Made by a program: the position numbers and the translations under genes. The notes beneath the pieces were generated by a model. It was not told where the DNA came from, made no database searches, and was given only the letters and a program-made list of their open reading frames with translations. Shown here piece after piece: positions 1 to 8,602 of a stretch of DNA of 44,385 nucleotides. Position 1 is the stretch's first letter, and every line of letters begins with the position of its first letter. Origin of the DNA: Pseudomonas sp. IPO3778 (GTDB lineage Bacteria > Pseudomonadota > Gammaproteobacteria > Pseudomonadales > Pseudomonadaceae); assembly GCF_013386825.1 (NCBI RefSeq), contig NZ_JACARC010000020.1:638-45022 (forward strand). The letters run 5' to 3'.

Positions 1-105
1 CCCACAGTTGATCTCCCACATACATTGAACAATGTGCTCGCCTGGCTGACGAGGCTCAGAACGCCGCGTTCCCACAAACAAACCCGATCCAATGTGGGAG
101 CTACT
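1..105. other. 3' flank of the fucose permease gene, partial intergenic
   Basis: Non-coding DNA between the window edge and the stop codon of the permease. It holds several CCCACA / TGTGGGAG words (1-6, 15-20, 71-76 and 93-100). The stretch GATCCAATGTGGGAGCT at 86-102 is the same type of sequence that flanks the REP palindromes further on in this window (compare 23938-23952 on the opposite strand). It is probably a degenerate REP fragment or a transcript end, but no complete hairpin with a T-run is visible. Confidence 0.4.
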
Positions 106-1329
106 TCAGGGATGGCGCAACCGGCTCCGGGCATACACTGCCACAATCACGAAGCACCCCATGGGCAACAGGTATGCCAGGGCCACCGTGCTGTTATCCG
201 CCACCTTGCCCATCAAGTAAGGCATCAGCGCGCCGCCGACAATCGCCATGATCATGAACGAACTGCCACGCTTGGTATGGGGGCCGAGGTTTTTCACGCC
301 CATGGCGAACAGCGTCGGGAACATGATCGACATGAAGAAGAACACCGCAATCAGTGCGATCACCGAGATGCCTTCAACGCCAATCACTACCAGCGCACAT
401 AACGCGATATTGATCAGCGCATACATCAGCAGCAGCTTCTGCGCGCTGACTCGTCCCATCAACCAGGTGCTGAAAAAGCGCCCGAACATGAAGGCCAGCA
501 TCGCGATCGACAGCAGATAAGCGGCTTGCTGACTGCCCATCTGCGCCCAATGCTCGGTGACATAGTTGATAAAAAATGCGCCGACGCCGACCTGGGCGGC
601 CACGTAGAAAAACTGCGTGATCACCCCTCCGACGAATTCCGGGTACTGCCACAGCCCTTTGCCGGCCACGGGTTGCAGTGCTTGTTCCTGGGCGCGCAGA
701 TCCGGTAACGGCGTGCGGGCGATCAACAGCGCCACCAGCAACACCAGCACGGCGATCACCACGTAGGTGGTTTGCAACGAACTCATGTCCGAAGCCGGTG
801 TGCTGCCGGCGCTGAAGAACATCGCGCCGCCAATTAATGGGCCGAAGAACTGACCCAGGCCGTTGAAGGATTGCGCCAGGTTCAACCGCCGCTCGGCACC
901 CTGGGGTTCACCCAGCACCGTGGCATACGGGTTGGCTGCGGTCTCCAGGCAGCCCAGGCCACAGGCGATGACGAACAGCGCGAACAGGAAAAACGGAAAA
1001 CTCGCCGCCGCGGCCGCCGGCATGAACAGCAACGCGCCCGCCGCATACAGGCACAAACCCAGCAGGATCCCCGCCTTATAGCCGTGGCGGTCCATCAACA
1101 GCCCGGCCGGCAGCGCGATCAGGAAGTACGCGCCGAAATACGCACCTTGCAACAGCCCGGACTGGGCCTTGCTCACGTGCAGGACTTCCTGGAAGTGCTT
1201 GTTCAGGACGTCCAGCAAGCCGTAGGACAAGCCCCAGAGGAAGAACAGACTGGTCACCAGCATCAGTGCCCAGCGGTAGGTCGGCACGGCGGGTGTGCCG
1301 GCTGCCACAGGTGTGTCTTTGCTTAACAT
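106..1329 (-). CDS. fucP: FucP-like MFS sugar permease
   Basis: A 407-residue, strongly hydrophobic protein of the major facilitator superfamily, FucP branch (L-fucose:H+ symporter in enterics). It would sit in the inner membrane with about 12 helices. Visible family features are an early Gly-rich helix with WGLSYGLLDVLNKHF, the loop LLMDRHGYKAG between helices 2 and 3, and a FNGLGQFFGPLIGG helix. The ATG at 1329 follows GGAGAAGCGTC, a good Shine-Dalgarno. It is the last gene of a seven-gene minus-strand cluster that encodes every step of non-phosphorylative L-fucose breakdown, which makes L-fucose (or a stereochemically similar 6-deoxysugar such as L-galactose/D-arabinose) the likely substrate. 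The leader contains AACAACAG just before the ribosome site, one base short of the Hfq/Crc motif AANAANAA. Confidence 0.85.
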   Translation of the reverse strand: MLSKDTPVAAGTPAVPTYRWALMLVTSLFFLWGLSYGLLDVLNKHFQEVLHVSKAQSGLLQGAYFGAYFLIALPAGLLMDRHGYKAGILLGLCLYAAGALLFMPAAAAASFPFFLFALFVIACGLGCLETAANPYATVLGEPQGAERRLNLAQSFNGLGQFFGPLIGGAMFFSAGSTPASDMSSLQTTYVVIAVLVLLVALLIARTPLPDLRAQEQALQPVAGKGLWQYPEFVGGVITQFFYVAAQVGVGAFFINYVTEHWAQMGSQQAAYLLSIAMLAFMFGRFFSTWLMGRVSAQKLLLMYALINIALCALVVIGVEGISVIALIAVFFFMSIMFPTLFAMGVKNLGPHTKRGSSFMIMAIVGGALMPYLMGKVADNSTVALAYLLPMGCFVIVAVYARSRLRHP

Positions 1330-1380
1330 GACGCTTCTCCTGTTGTTTTTATGGGATCAAGGCGTGCGATGCAGCGGTTA

Positions 1381-3355
<1,975 letters not shown>

Positions 3356-3356
<1 letters not shown>

Positions 3357-3363
3357 TATTATT
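3356..3363 (-). promoter_or_regulatory. Candidate Hfq/Crc binding motif AATAATAA at fuconolactonase start
   Basis: On the minus strand the sequence GGAGCACAATAATAATG contains a perfect AANAANAA catabolite-activity motif wedged between the Shine-Dalgarno and the ATG and sharing its first base. In pseudomonads such A-rich motifs at ribosome sites recruit Hfq with Crc and block translation when a preferred carbon source is present. This is an inference from motif and position only. Confidence 0.45.
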
Positions 3364-3394
3364 GTGCTCCGTCCATTCAAAGGGGTGCTTCAGG

Positions 3395-4672
3395 TCACGG
3401 CCGGTGGCGGAACTGCTCCCGGGACGCGGCTTTCATCTGGATCGAAAACCCCGGTGCCTTCGGTGGCAGATAGGCCGCGCCGCGCACCACACAAGGTTCC
3501 TCGAAATGCTCGTGCAAGTGGTCGACATACTCGATCACCCGGCCTTCGTGAGTGCCGGCGATGCACAGGTAATCGATCATCGACAGGTGCTGCACATACT
3601 CGCAAAGCCCCACGCCGCCAGCATGGGGGCAGACCGGCAGGCCGTATTTGGCCGCCATCAGCATCACCGCCAGCACCTCGTTGACCCCACCCAGGCGGCA
3701 GGCGTCAATCTGCACCACGTCGATGGCTTCACGCATGATCAATTGCTTGAAGATGATCCGGTTCTGGCACATCTCGCCGGTAGCGACCTTGACCGGCGCC
3801 ACTCCCAGTCGAATCGTGCGATGGCCTTCGATGTCGTCGGGGCTGGTGGGTTCTTCGATAAACCAGGGCTTGGCAAACGCCAATTCGCGCACCCAGTCGA
3901 TGGCGGTGTCGACTTCCCACACCTGATTGGCATCGATCATCAATTGGCGATCCGGCCCCAGCACTTCCCGGGCGATGCGCACGCGGCGCAGGTCGTCCTG
4001 CAAGTCGTGGCCGACCTTGAGCTTGACGTGGTTGAACCCGGCATCCACCGCTTCCTGGCACAGCCGGCGCAGCTTTTCGTCGCCGTAACCGAGCCAGCCG
4101 GCCGAGGTGGTGTAGCAGGGGTAGCCATTGGCTTGCAGGTTGGCCATGCGTTCGGCCTTGCCTTCGGCCCGTTGGCGCAGCAAGGCCAGGGCTTCGCTGG
4201 AGGTGATGCAGTCGGTGATGTAGCGGAAGTCGATGCACCGCACCAATTGTTCCGGGCTCATGTCGGCCACCAGGCGCCACAGGGGTTTGCCTTCGGCCTT
4301 GGCCCACAGATCCCACGCGGCGTTGACGATCGCGCCGGTGGCCAGGTGGATGGCGCCCTTGTCCGGGCCGATCCAGCGCAACTGGCTGTCGCTGGTGACA
4401 TGGCGCCAGAAGCGGCCCATGTCTTCGGCGATCCATTCCAGGGTCAAGCCCACCAGCAGCGGCTGCATGGCCTGGATCGCCGCGCAGCAAATCTCGTTGC
4501 CACGGCCGATGGTAAAGGTCAGGCCATGGCCTTCAAGGGCCGGGTTGTCGGTCTGCAAAATCACATAGGCGGCCGAGTAGTCCGGGTCCGGGTTCATGGC
4601 GTCGGAACCGTCCAGAGACTGGGACGTAGGAAAGCGGATATCTTCGACGCGAATCGCGGTAATGGTGGTCAT
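3395..4672 (-). CDS. fucD: L-fuconate dehydratase (enolase superfamily)
   Basis: A 425-residue protein matching L-fuconate dehydratase of the mandelate-racemase subgroup, which removes water from L-fuconate to give 2-keto-3-deoxy-L-fuconate. The catalytic set is complete: Lys-x-Lys at 217/219 (HVKLKVGHD), metal ligands Asp247 (MIDANQ), Glu273 (FIEEP) and Glu300 (ATGEM), and the acid/base His350 (CPHAGG). These lie one residue before the positions I recall for the characterised Xanthomonas campestris enzyme. Length is normal. The ATG at 4672 has AAGGAG upstream. It is the third gene of the fucose operon and 20 bp downstream of the hydrolase gene. Function assignment is strong because the specific KxK...D-E-E...H pattern and the whole pathway context agree. 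Confidence 0.93.
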   Translation of the reverse strand: MTTITAIRVEDIRFPTSQSLDGSDAMNPDPDYSAAYVILQTDNPALEGHGLTFTIGRGNEICCAAIQAMQPLLVGLTLEWIAEDMGRFWRHVTSDSQLRWIGPDKGAIHLATGAIVNAAWDLWAKAEGKPLWRLVADMSPEQLVRCIDFRYITDCITSSEALALLRQRAEGKAERMANLQANGYPCYTTSAGWLGYGDEKLRRLCQEAVDAGFNHVKLKVGHDLQDDLRRVRIAREVLGPDRQLMIDANQVWEVDTAIDWVRELAFAKPWFIEEPTSPDDIEGHRTIRLGVAPVKVATGEMCQNRIIFKQLIMREAIDVVQIDACRLGGVNEVLAVMLMAAKYGLPVCPHAGGVGLCEYVQHLSMIDYLCIAGTHEGRVIEYVDHLHEHFEEPCVVRGAAYLPPKAPGFSIQMKAASREQFRHRP

Positions 4673-4692
4673 GAACGGCTCCTTGGCTCTTG

Positions 4693-5538
4693 TCAGGCGT
4701 CGACCGTGGTCTGGTTCTGTTCACCCAGGCCTTCGATGCCCAGGCGGATCTTCTGCCCCGCCTTGAGGTAGACCGGCACGGGCTTGATCCCCAGGCCGAC
4801 ACCGGGCGGGGTGCCGGTGGAAATCACATCCCCCGGTTGCAGGCTCATGAACTGGCTCAGGTAGCTGATCAATTTGGGAATCTGGAAAATCATCGTGCGG
4901 GTGTTGCCGTTCTGGTAGCGGTGGCCGTCAACTTCGAGCCAGATCGACAGTTGATGCGGGTCGGCGATTTCATCCCGGCTGACCAGCCACGGGCCCAGCG
5001 GACCAAAGGTGTCGCAGCCTTTGCCCTTGTCCCAGGTGCCGCCACGCTCCAGTTGGAACTCACGCTCGGAGACGTCGTTGATCACGCAGTAGCCGGCCAC
5101 GTGCTGCATGGCCTCGCTTTCTTCGATGTAACGGCCGCCCTGGCCGATCACCACGCCCAACTCGACTTCCCAGTCGGTCTTGGTGGAGTGGCGGGGGATT
5201 TCGATAGTGTCGTTGGGGCCGACGATGGCACTGGTCCATTTGTTGAAGATGATCGGTTCATCGGGTATCGGTGCGCCGGTTTCGGCCGCGTGATCGGCAT
5301 AGTTCAGGCCGATGCAGATGAATTTTCCTACTTGGCCGACACAGGCGCCCAGGCGCGGATTGCCCGGTACCAGGGGCAGGCTCGCGGGGTCGAGGTCTTG
5401 CAGGCGAGCAAGGTTTTGCGGAAGCAGGGCTTCGCCTGCGACATCACTGATGTGAGCGGACAAGTCCCGCAGACGACCGTCCGCGTCCAGCAGGGCCGGG
5501 CGTTCCTGACCTTTTTCACCATAGCGCAGCAATTTCAT
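4693..5538 (-). CDS. 2,4-diketo-3-deoxy-L-fuconate hydrolase (FAH family)
   Basis: A 281-residue fumarylacetoacetate-hydrolase-fold protein. In the non-phosphorylative fucose route this family cleaves 2,4-diketo-3-deoxy-L-fuconate to pyruvate and L-lactate in the cytoplasm. Family signs are CIGLNYADHAAE, the PIIFNKWTSAIVGPND block, the metal-binding acidic residues in DWEVELGVVIG, VAGYCVINDVSERE and the C-terminal GDVISTGTPPGVG loop. The ATG at 5538 is preferred over an in-frame TTG two codons earlier because GAGGA lies at the right distance. It lies between the fuconate dehydratase and the 2-keto-3-deoxy-fuconate dehydrogenase, as expected if the dehydrogenase product is its substrate. A role in other acylpyruvate cleavage cannot be excluded from sequence alone. 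Confidence 0.87.
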   Translation of the reverse strand: MKLLRYGEKGQERPALLDADGRLRDLSAHISDVAGEALLPQNLARLQDLDPASLPLVPGNPRLGACVGQVGKFICIGLNYADHAAETGAPIPDEPIIFNKWTSAIVGPNDTIEIPRHSTKTDWEVELGVVIGQGGRYIEESEAMQHVAGYCVINDVSEREFQLERGGTWDKGKGCDTFGPLGPWLVSRDEIADPHQLSIWLEVDGHRYQNGNTRTMIFQIPKLISYLSQFMSLQPGDVISTGTPPGVGLGIKPVPVYLKAGQKIRLGIEGLGEQNQTTVDA

Positions 5539-5567
5539 GGGCAATCCTCGTGTTAGGAAGTGGGCGG

Positions 5568-6308
5568 TCAGTTGCTCCAGCCGCCGTCAATAATCTGGGT
5601 GGTGCCGGTGGTAAACGCGCTGGCGTCGGAGCCAAGGTACAACGCCAACTGGGCAATTTCCTGGGGTGTACCCAGGCGGCCCATCGGCTGGCGCGCAGTA
5701 AAGGCGGCGTACACCTCATCCTGCTGGCGGCCTTCGCGGCTGGCCTGTTCGATGATGCGTTGTTGCAGCGAAGGGGACTCCACGGTGCCGGGGCAGATGG
5801 CGTTGCAGCGAATACGCCGGGTGACAAAATCGGCCGCGACGGATTTGGTCAGGCCGATGACTGCGGCCTTGCTGGCGCAATAGGCAAAGCGATTGGGCAC
5901 ACCCTTGAGGCTGGAGGCCACCGATGACATGTTGATGATCGAGCCGCCGCCCGCCGCCAGCATCCCCGGCAGAAACGCGCGGATCATGCGGTACATGGCG
6001 GTGACGTTGAGGTCCAGGGCAAAGGTCCAGTCGCTTTCGGGGCATTCGAGGATGTTGCCGGCGTGCACCACGCCCGCGCAGTTGAACAGCACATCGAGAG
6101 GGCCGATCTCGGCGGCAAGGCGCTGGATGGCGCTGGGGTCGGTGACATCCAACACCACCGTTTGCGCACCCGGCAGGCCGGCGAGCGCCTGTTGATTGAT
6201 GTCGGCTGCAATCACTTCAGCGCCCGCCGCCAGATAGGCGTCGACGCTGGCGCGGCCAATGCCCTGGGCGGCGGCGGTGATCAGCACGCGTTTACCGGTG
6301 AGGTCCAT
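5568..6308 (-). CDS. 2-keto-3-deoxy-L-fuconate dehydrogenase (SDR)
   Basis: A 246-residue short-chain dehydrogenase expected to oxidise 2-keto-3-deoxy-L-fuconate to the 2,4-diketo acid with NAD+. Visible are the cofactor motif TAAAQGIG (residues 11-18; the usual TGxxxGIG with Ala in place of the first Gly, as in several sugar-acid SDRs), NCAG, the catalytic Ser in NMSSV, Tyr-x-x-x-Lys in FAYCASK, and the C-terminal QIIDGGW. It is the promoter-proximal gene of the operon. Its ATG at 6308 has AGGGAG upstream and an A-rich Hfq/Crc-like element just before that. It diverges from the FadR-type regulator gene across a 235-bp region with two identical palindromes. Confidence 0.87.
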   Translation of the reverse strand: MDLTGKRVLITAAAQGIGRASVDAYLAAGAEVIAADINQQALAGLPGAQTVVLDVTDPSAIQRLAAEIGPLDVLFNCAGVVHAGNILECPESDWTFALDLNVTAMYRMIRAFLPGMLAAGGGSIINMSSVASSLKGVPNRFAYCASKAAVIGLTKSVAADFVTRRIRCNAICPGTVESPSLQQRIIEQASREGRQQDEVYAAFTARQPMGRLGTPQEIAQLALYLGSDASAFTTGTTQIIDGGWSN

Positions 6309-6323
6309 GACAGACTCCCTAGA

Positions 6324-6334
6324 TTGTTATTATT
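6324..6334 (-). promoter_or_regulatory. Candidate Hfq/Crc motif upstream of the fucose operon's first gene
   Basis: On the minus strand AATAATAACAA contains two overlapping AANAANAA matches (AATAATAA and AATAACAA), directly upstream of the AGGGAG ribosome site of the first fucose gene. Position and motif match known Crc/Hfq targets in pseudomonads and would make fucose use subject to carbon catabolite repression. Confidence 0.5.
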
Positions 6335-6339
6335 GGCTC

Positions 6340-6354
6340 AATGGTCAGGCCATT
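6340..6354. promoter_or_regulatory. Palindromic operator copy 1 (AATGGTCAGGCCATT)
   Basis: A 15-bp palindrome (AATGGNCNGNCCATT type) about 32 bp upstream of the first fucose gene. The identical 15-mer recurs at 6433-6447. TGGT...CCA half sites are typical of FadR/FCD-type GntR regulators, one of which is encoded immediately next door. Copy 1 probably overlaps the minus-strand promoter, so repressor binding would block the catabolic operon. Confidence 0.72.
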
Positions 6355-6432
6355 AAGGGCGTAAAAACACCTGCGTCTGTGGCATAGCGAACGGTTGAGG
6401 GTTTGCTATGATCAGCACACTGGAAACGATCC

Positions 6433-6447
6433 AATGGTCAGGCCATT
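6433..6447. promoter_or_regulatory. Palindromic operator copy 2 (AATGGTCAGGCCATT)
   Basis: This is an exact second copy of the 15-bp palindrome, 93 bp (about nine helical turns) from copy 1 and about 97 bp upstream of the regulator ATG. Its flanks extend the symmetry (GATCC before, GATCC-like after). A -10-like TATGAT for the regulator lies between the copies at 6407-6412. Two identical phased sites suggest cooperative or looping repression of both divergent transcripts. Confidence 0.7.
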
Positions 6448-6543
6448 GATCCAATTTTTAGCATGGGTCTTCCCGGTCAACAAGCGGCTTTTTCGCGGGT
6501 TGATCCTGTTGACCGTGCCATGCATGAATCGAGCTGAGCCTAG

Positions 6544-7305
6544 ATGCCATTTCAAGTGATTGATAACCAACGTCTTTATCGACAAATTGCCGACCAGTTA
6601 CGGGCGTTGATCGACAGCGGAGAATTTCCGCCGGGCAGCCGCCTGCCGGCCGAACGGGAGCTGGCCAAATTGTTGGGCGTGAGTCGCGCCTCGGTGCGTG
6701 AAGCCATGATTGCCCTGGAGGTGATCGGCCTGGTGGACGTGCGCGTGGGCAACGGCGTGCTGGTGTGTGAACCGGTGCAACCAACCGTCAGCCAGGAACC
6801 GGTGATGGCTCAGGCCACTCGGGATCAATGGAAAGAGTTCGATCCGGAACTCAACCTGCACGTTGACTTCAACGCCGAGATTCCGCCGTTTTCCTTGCTC
6901 CAGGCCCGTCGCCTGATTGAGCCGGAAGCGGCTGCCCTGGCTGCCAAACATGCCACGGATGAAGAACTCGCCGGTATCCGCGAGGCGTTCGAGCGCAATG
7001 TGCAGGACAACCGTGAAGGCTCCCATACCCACCCGGGTGATCGTCTGTTTCACATTCGCATCGCCCAGGCATCGGGCAATCCGGCCTATGCGCTGATGAT
7101 TGCGCACCTGCTGGGGCATCGGTACGGCAGCATGTTCCAGCGGTTGCAGGCGCATTACACCTCGGACGACATGCCCCATCGCTCGGAAGACGAGCACCGC
7201 AAGATCCTCGACGCACTGGAACAACGGGACGTGGAAGGTGCACGGCAGGCCATGCGCAAGCATCTGGAAGAGGTGGTACGGATTTTCATGCGGACAGCGC
7301 AATGA
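6544..7305 (+). CDS. FadR/GntR-family (FCD) regulator of the fucose cluster
   Basis: A 253-residue transcription factor. The N-terminal winged helix-turn-helix spans about residues 10-75 (LYRQIADQLRALIDSGEFPPGSRLPAERELAKLLGVS is the standard GntR opening in pattern; VSRASVREAMIALEVIGLV is the recognition helix and wing). A helical FCD effector domain follows from about 115 to 245, with the Asp and His residues that usually bind a metal and a small acid (DRLFHIRIAQASGNPAY and SEDEHRKILDALEQRD). It diverges from the fucose operon and probably represses it, with a pathway intermediate such as a keto-deoxy acid as inducer; the ligand is inferred. The stop overlaps the ATG of the DapF-like gene (ATGA), so the two are co-translated. 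Confidence 0.88.
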   Translation: MPFQVIDNQRLYRQIADQLRALIDSGEFPPGSRLPAERELAKLLGVSRASVREAMIALEVIGLVDVRVGNGVLVCEPVQPTVSQEPVMAQATRDQWKEFDPELNLHVDFNAEIPPFSLLQARRLIEPEAAALAAKHATDEELAGIREAFERNVQDNREGSHTHPGDRLFHIRIAQASGNPAYALMIAHLLGHRYGSMFQRLQAHYTSDDMPHRSEDEHRKILDALEQRDVEGARQAMRKHLEEVVRIFMRTAQ

Positions 7306-8285
7306 CCGTGTTCTACGACGCACGCGGCAATATCTACGGCGTGGTCAGCCCGGGGTTATTGCGCAGCAAAGGTATCGACGTGCCTGATGGCGCAGCCTTG
7401 GCCGCCGGTACCCGGGAGGCCTGGGCGCTGGCGGCCATTGCTGCGGAGTGCGGCTGGGGCGTTTTGCCACGCCCGGCAGAGGCCAAGGAGCATCGCTGTG
7501 ACGGCCTGTTGGTGGGGCCGTTTCAGGCCGAGCCGCCTTTTGATGTGCTGATTGTGAATACCGATGGCTCTTTGGCTGAACGCAGTGGCAATGGGCTGAC
7601 GATTTTTGCCCAGTCGCTGACTGACCAGGGATTGATGGCGCAAGGCTGCGACCTGCGGGTACATCACGACAAGACGGATGCCGTGTCTCCAGTGGTCACG
7701 CGGGTTGAGCCTGCGCTGTACGAACAGGTCCAGGGCTTTTGGCTGGCGCTGGGGCGCCCTGAACTCGGGCCTCTGGCGGTCGGGGCTACGGGGGTTGGCC
7801 TGGTCTCGCTGGAGGGCACCGAGGTGAGCCATGTTTCGCCACTGGCTGCGCTCAACCCTGAATGGAATTACAGCCAGTTTGTGCGCGTGGGCAACCCCCA
7901 TTGCGTGACGCTGGTGCAGGATGCGTCGGCGTTGCCGGACAACGCGCAGATGCATCGCCCCGCGTTGTTTGAGCCACTGAGGGCGATCGCTTTTGCGCCG
8001 CCTGTCGGCGGCGGCCAACCGTGTATTTCCGGGGTGAACCTGCAATGGGTCGCCCGGGATTCAGGCAATCGGGTCATCGCTCGGGTTTTTGAGCGCGGCG
8101 AGGGGCCAACGGCGTCCTCCGGGACCAGCGCCAGCGCCGTGGCATGCGCTGCCTGGTCTGTAGGATGGGTGACTGCCGGTGAGGTGGCAGTGGTGATGCC
8201 GGGTGGTACGGCACCGGTTCGATTGCACGCAGAAGCCGGTGAGTTGTTGAGCGTCAGTCTGTTCGGGACTGCGCGGCTGCAATAA
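7302..8285 (+). CDS. DapF-like protein with both catalytic Cys replaced by Ser
   Basis: A 327-residue protein with the two-domain diaminopimelate-epimerase/PrpF fold signature. The two active-site loops are recognisable: NTDGSLAERSGNGL (residues 86-99, DapF NADGSEVEQCGNG type) and GEGPTASSGTSASA (266-279, DapF GxGETxACGTGA type), along with VGNPHCVTLV (196-205, DapF GNPHAV). At both cysteine positions this protein has serine (Ser95 and Ser273), and Glu of the second loop is Pro269. The two-cysteine, two-base mechanism of true DapF therefore cannot operate; isomerase, dehydratase or ligand-binding roles are possible. It is coupled to the fucose-cluster regulator by a 4-bp overlap, not to lysine genes, so a role in sugar-acid metabolism is more likely than in diaminopimelate synthesis. 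The exact reaction is unknown. Confidence 0.75.
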   Translation: MTVFYDARGNIYGVVSPGLLRSKGIDVPDGAALAAGTREAWALAAIAAECGWGVLPRPAEAKEHRCDGLLVGPFQAEPPFDVLIVNTDGSLAERSGNGLTIFAQSLTDQGLMAQGCDLRVHHDKTDAVSPVVTRVEPALYEQVQGFWLALGRPELGPLAVGATGVGLVSLEGTEVSHVSPLAALNPEWNYSQFVRVGNPHCVTLVQDASALPDNAQMHRPALFEPLRAIAFAPPVGGGQPCISGVNLQWVARDSGNRVIARVFERGEGPTASSGTSASAVACAAWSVGWVTAGEVAVVMPGGTAPVRLHAEAGELLSVSLFGTARLQ

Positions 8286-8602
8286 GGTCGAAAAGGGCAA
8301 CGGCGGGCTTATTATCGTTGTCAGTCGTTTCCTTATAAGTAAGTAACTTTGATTAATAAGAGCGTAAGAGAATTCTTATTAGTGAGCATAGGCTGTTTAA
8401 CTGCATTTCCGTAATTCATAAAAGACCCTTCCATTCTCGATGTACGAATCTTCTTTTTTATTTTGAAGCGGCCGAATTTCGCCTGAAATCGCTAGTATTC
8501 CTGGGGTTCAGGCACTTTTTATCGGCTTCGGATTGAATGGCTTTATCTTCGTCTTACGGAGGAAGTCATTTCAGCCCGACAATGAATGGCGGGTAACAAC
8601 GG
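8286..8602. other. AT-rich intergenic region upstream of vgrG
   Basis: A 317-bp gap, clearly richer in A/T than either flank. It contains an 8-bp inverted repeat, TAATAAGA (8354-8361) with TCTTATTA (8374-8381), 12 nt apart, and a GCCTGAA/TTCAGGC pair (8481-8487, 8507-8513) followed by ACTTTTT that could be a weak terminator. GGAGGAA at 8560-8566 precedes ATG at 8582, but that frame closes after four codons. The vgrG promoter should lie here; I see no clear sigma-54 or sigma-70 match. Confidence 0.5.

Noticed and set aside
8582..8602. An earlier ATG for vgrG with a better Shine-Dalgarno (GGAGGAA)
   Set aside because: The frame from ATG 8582 meets a TAA after four codons.
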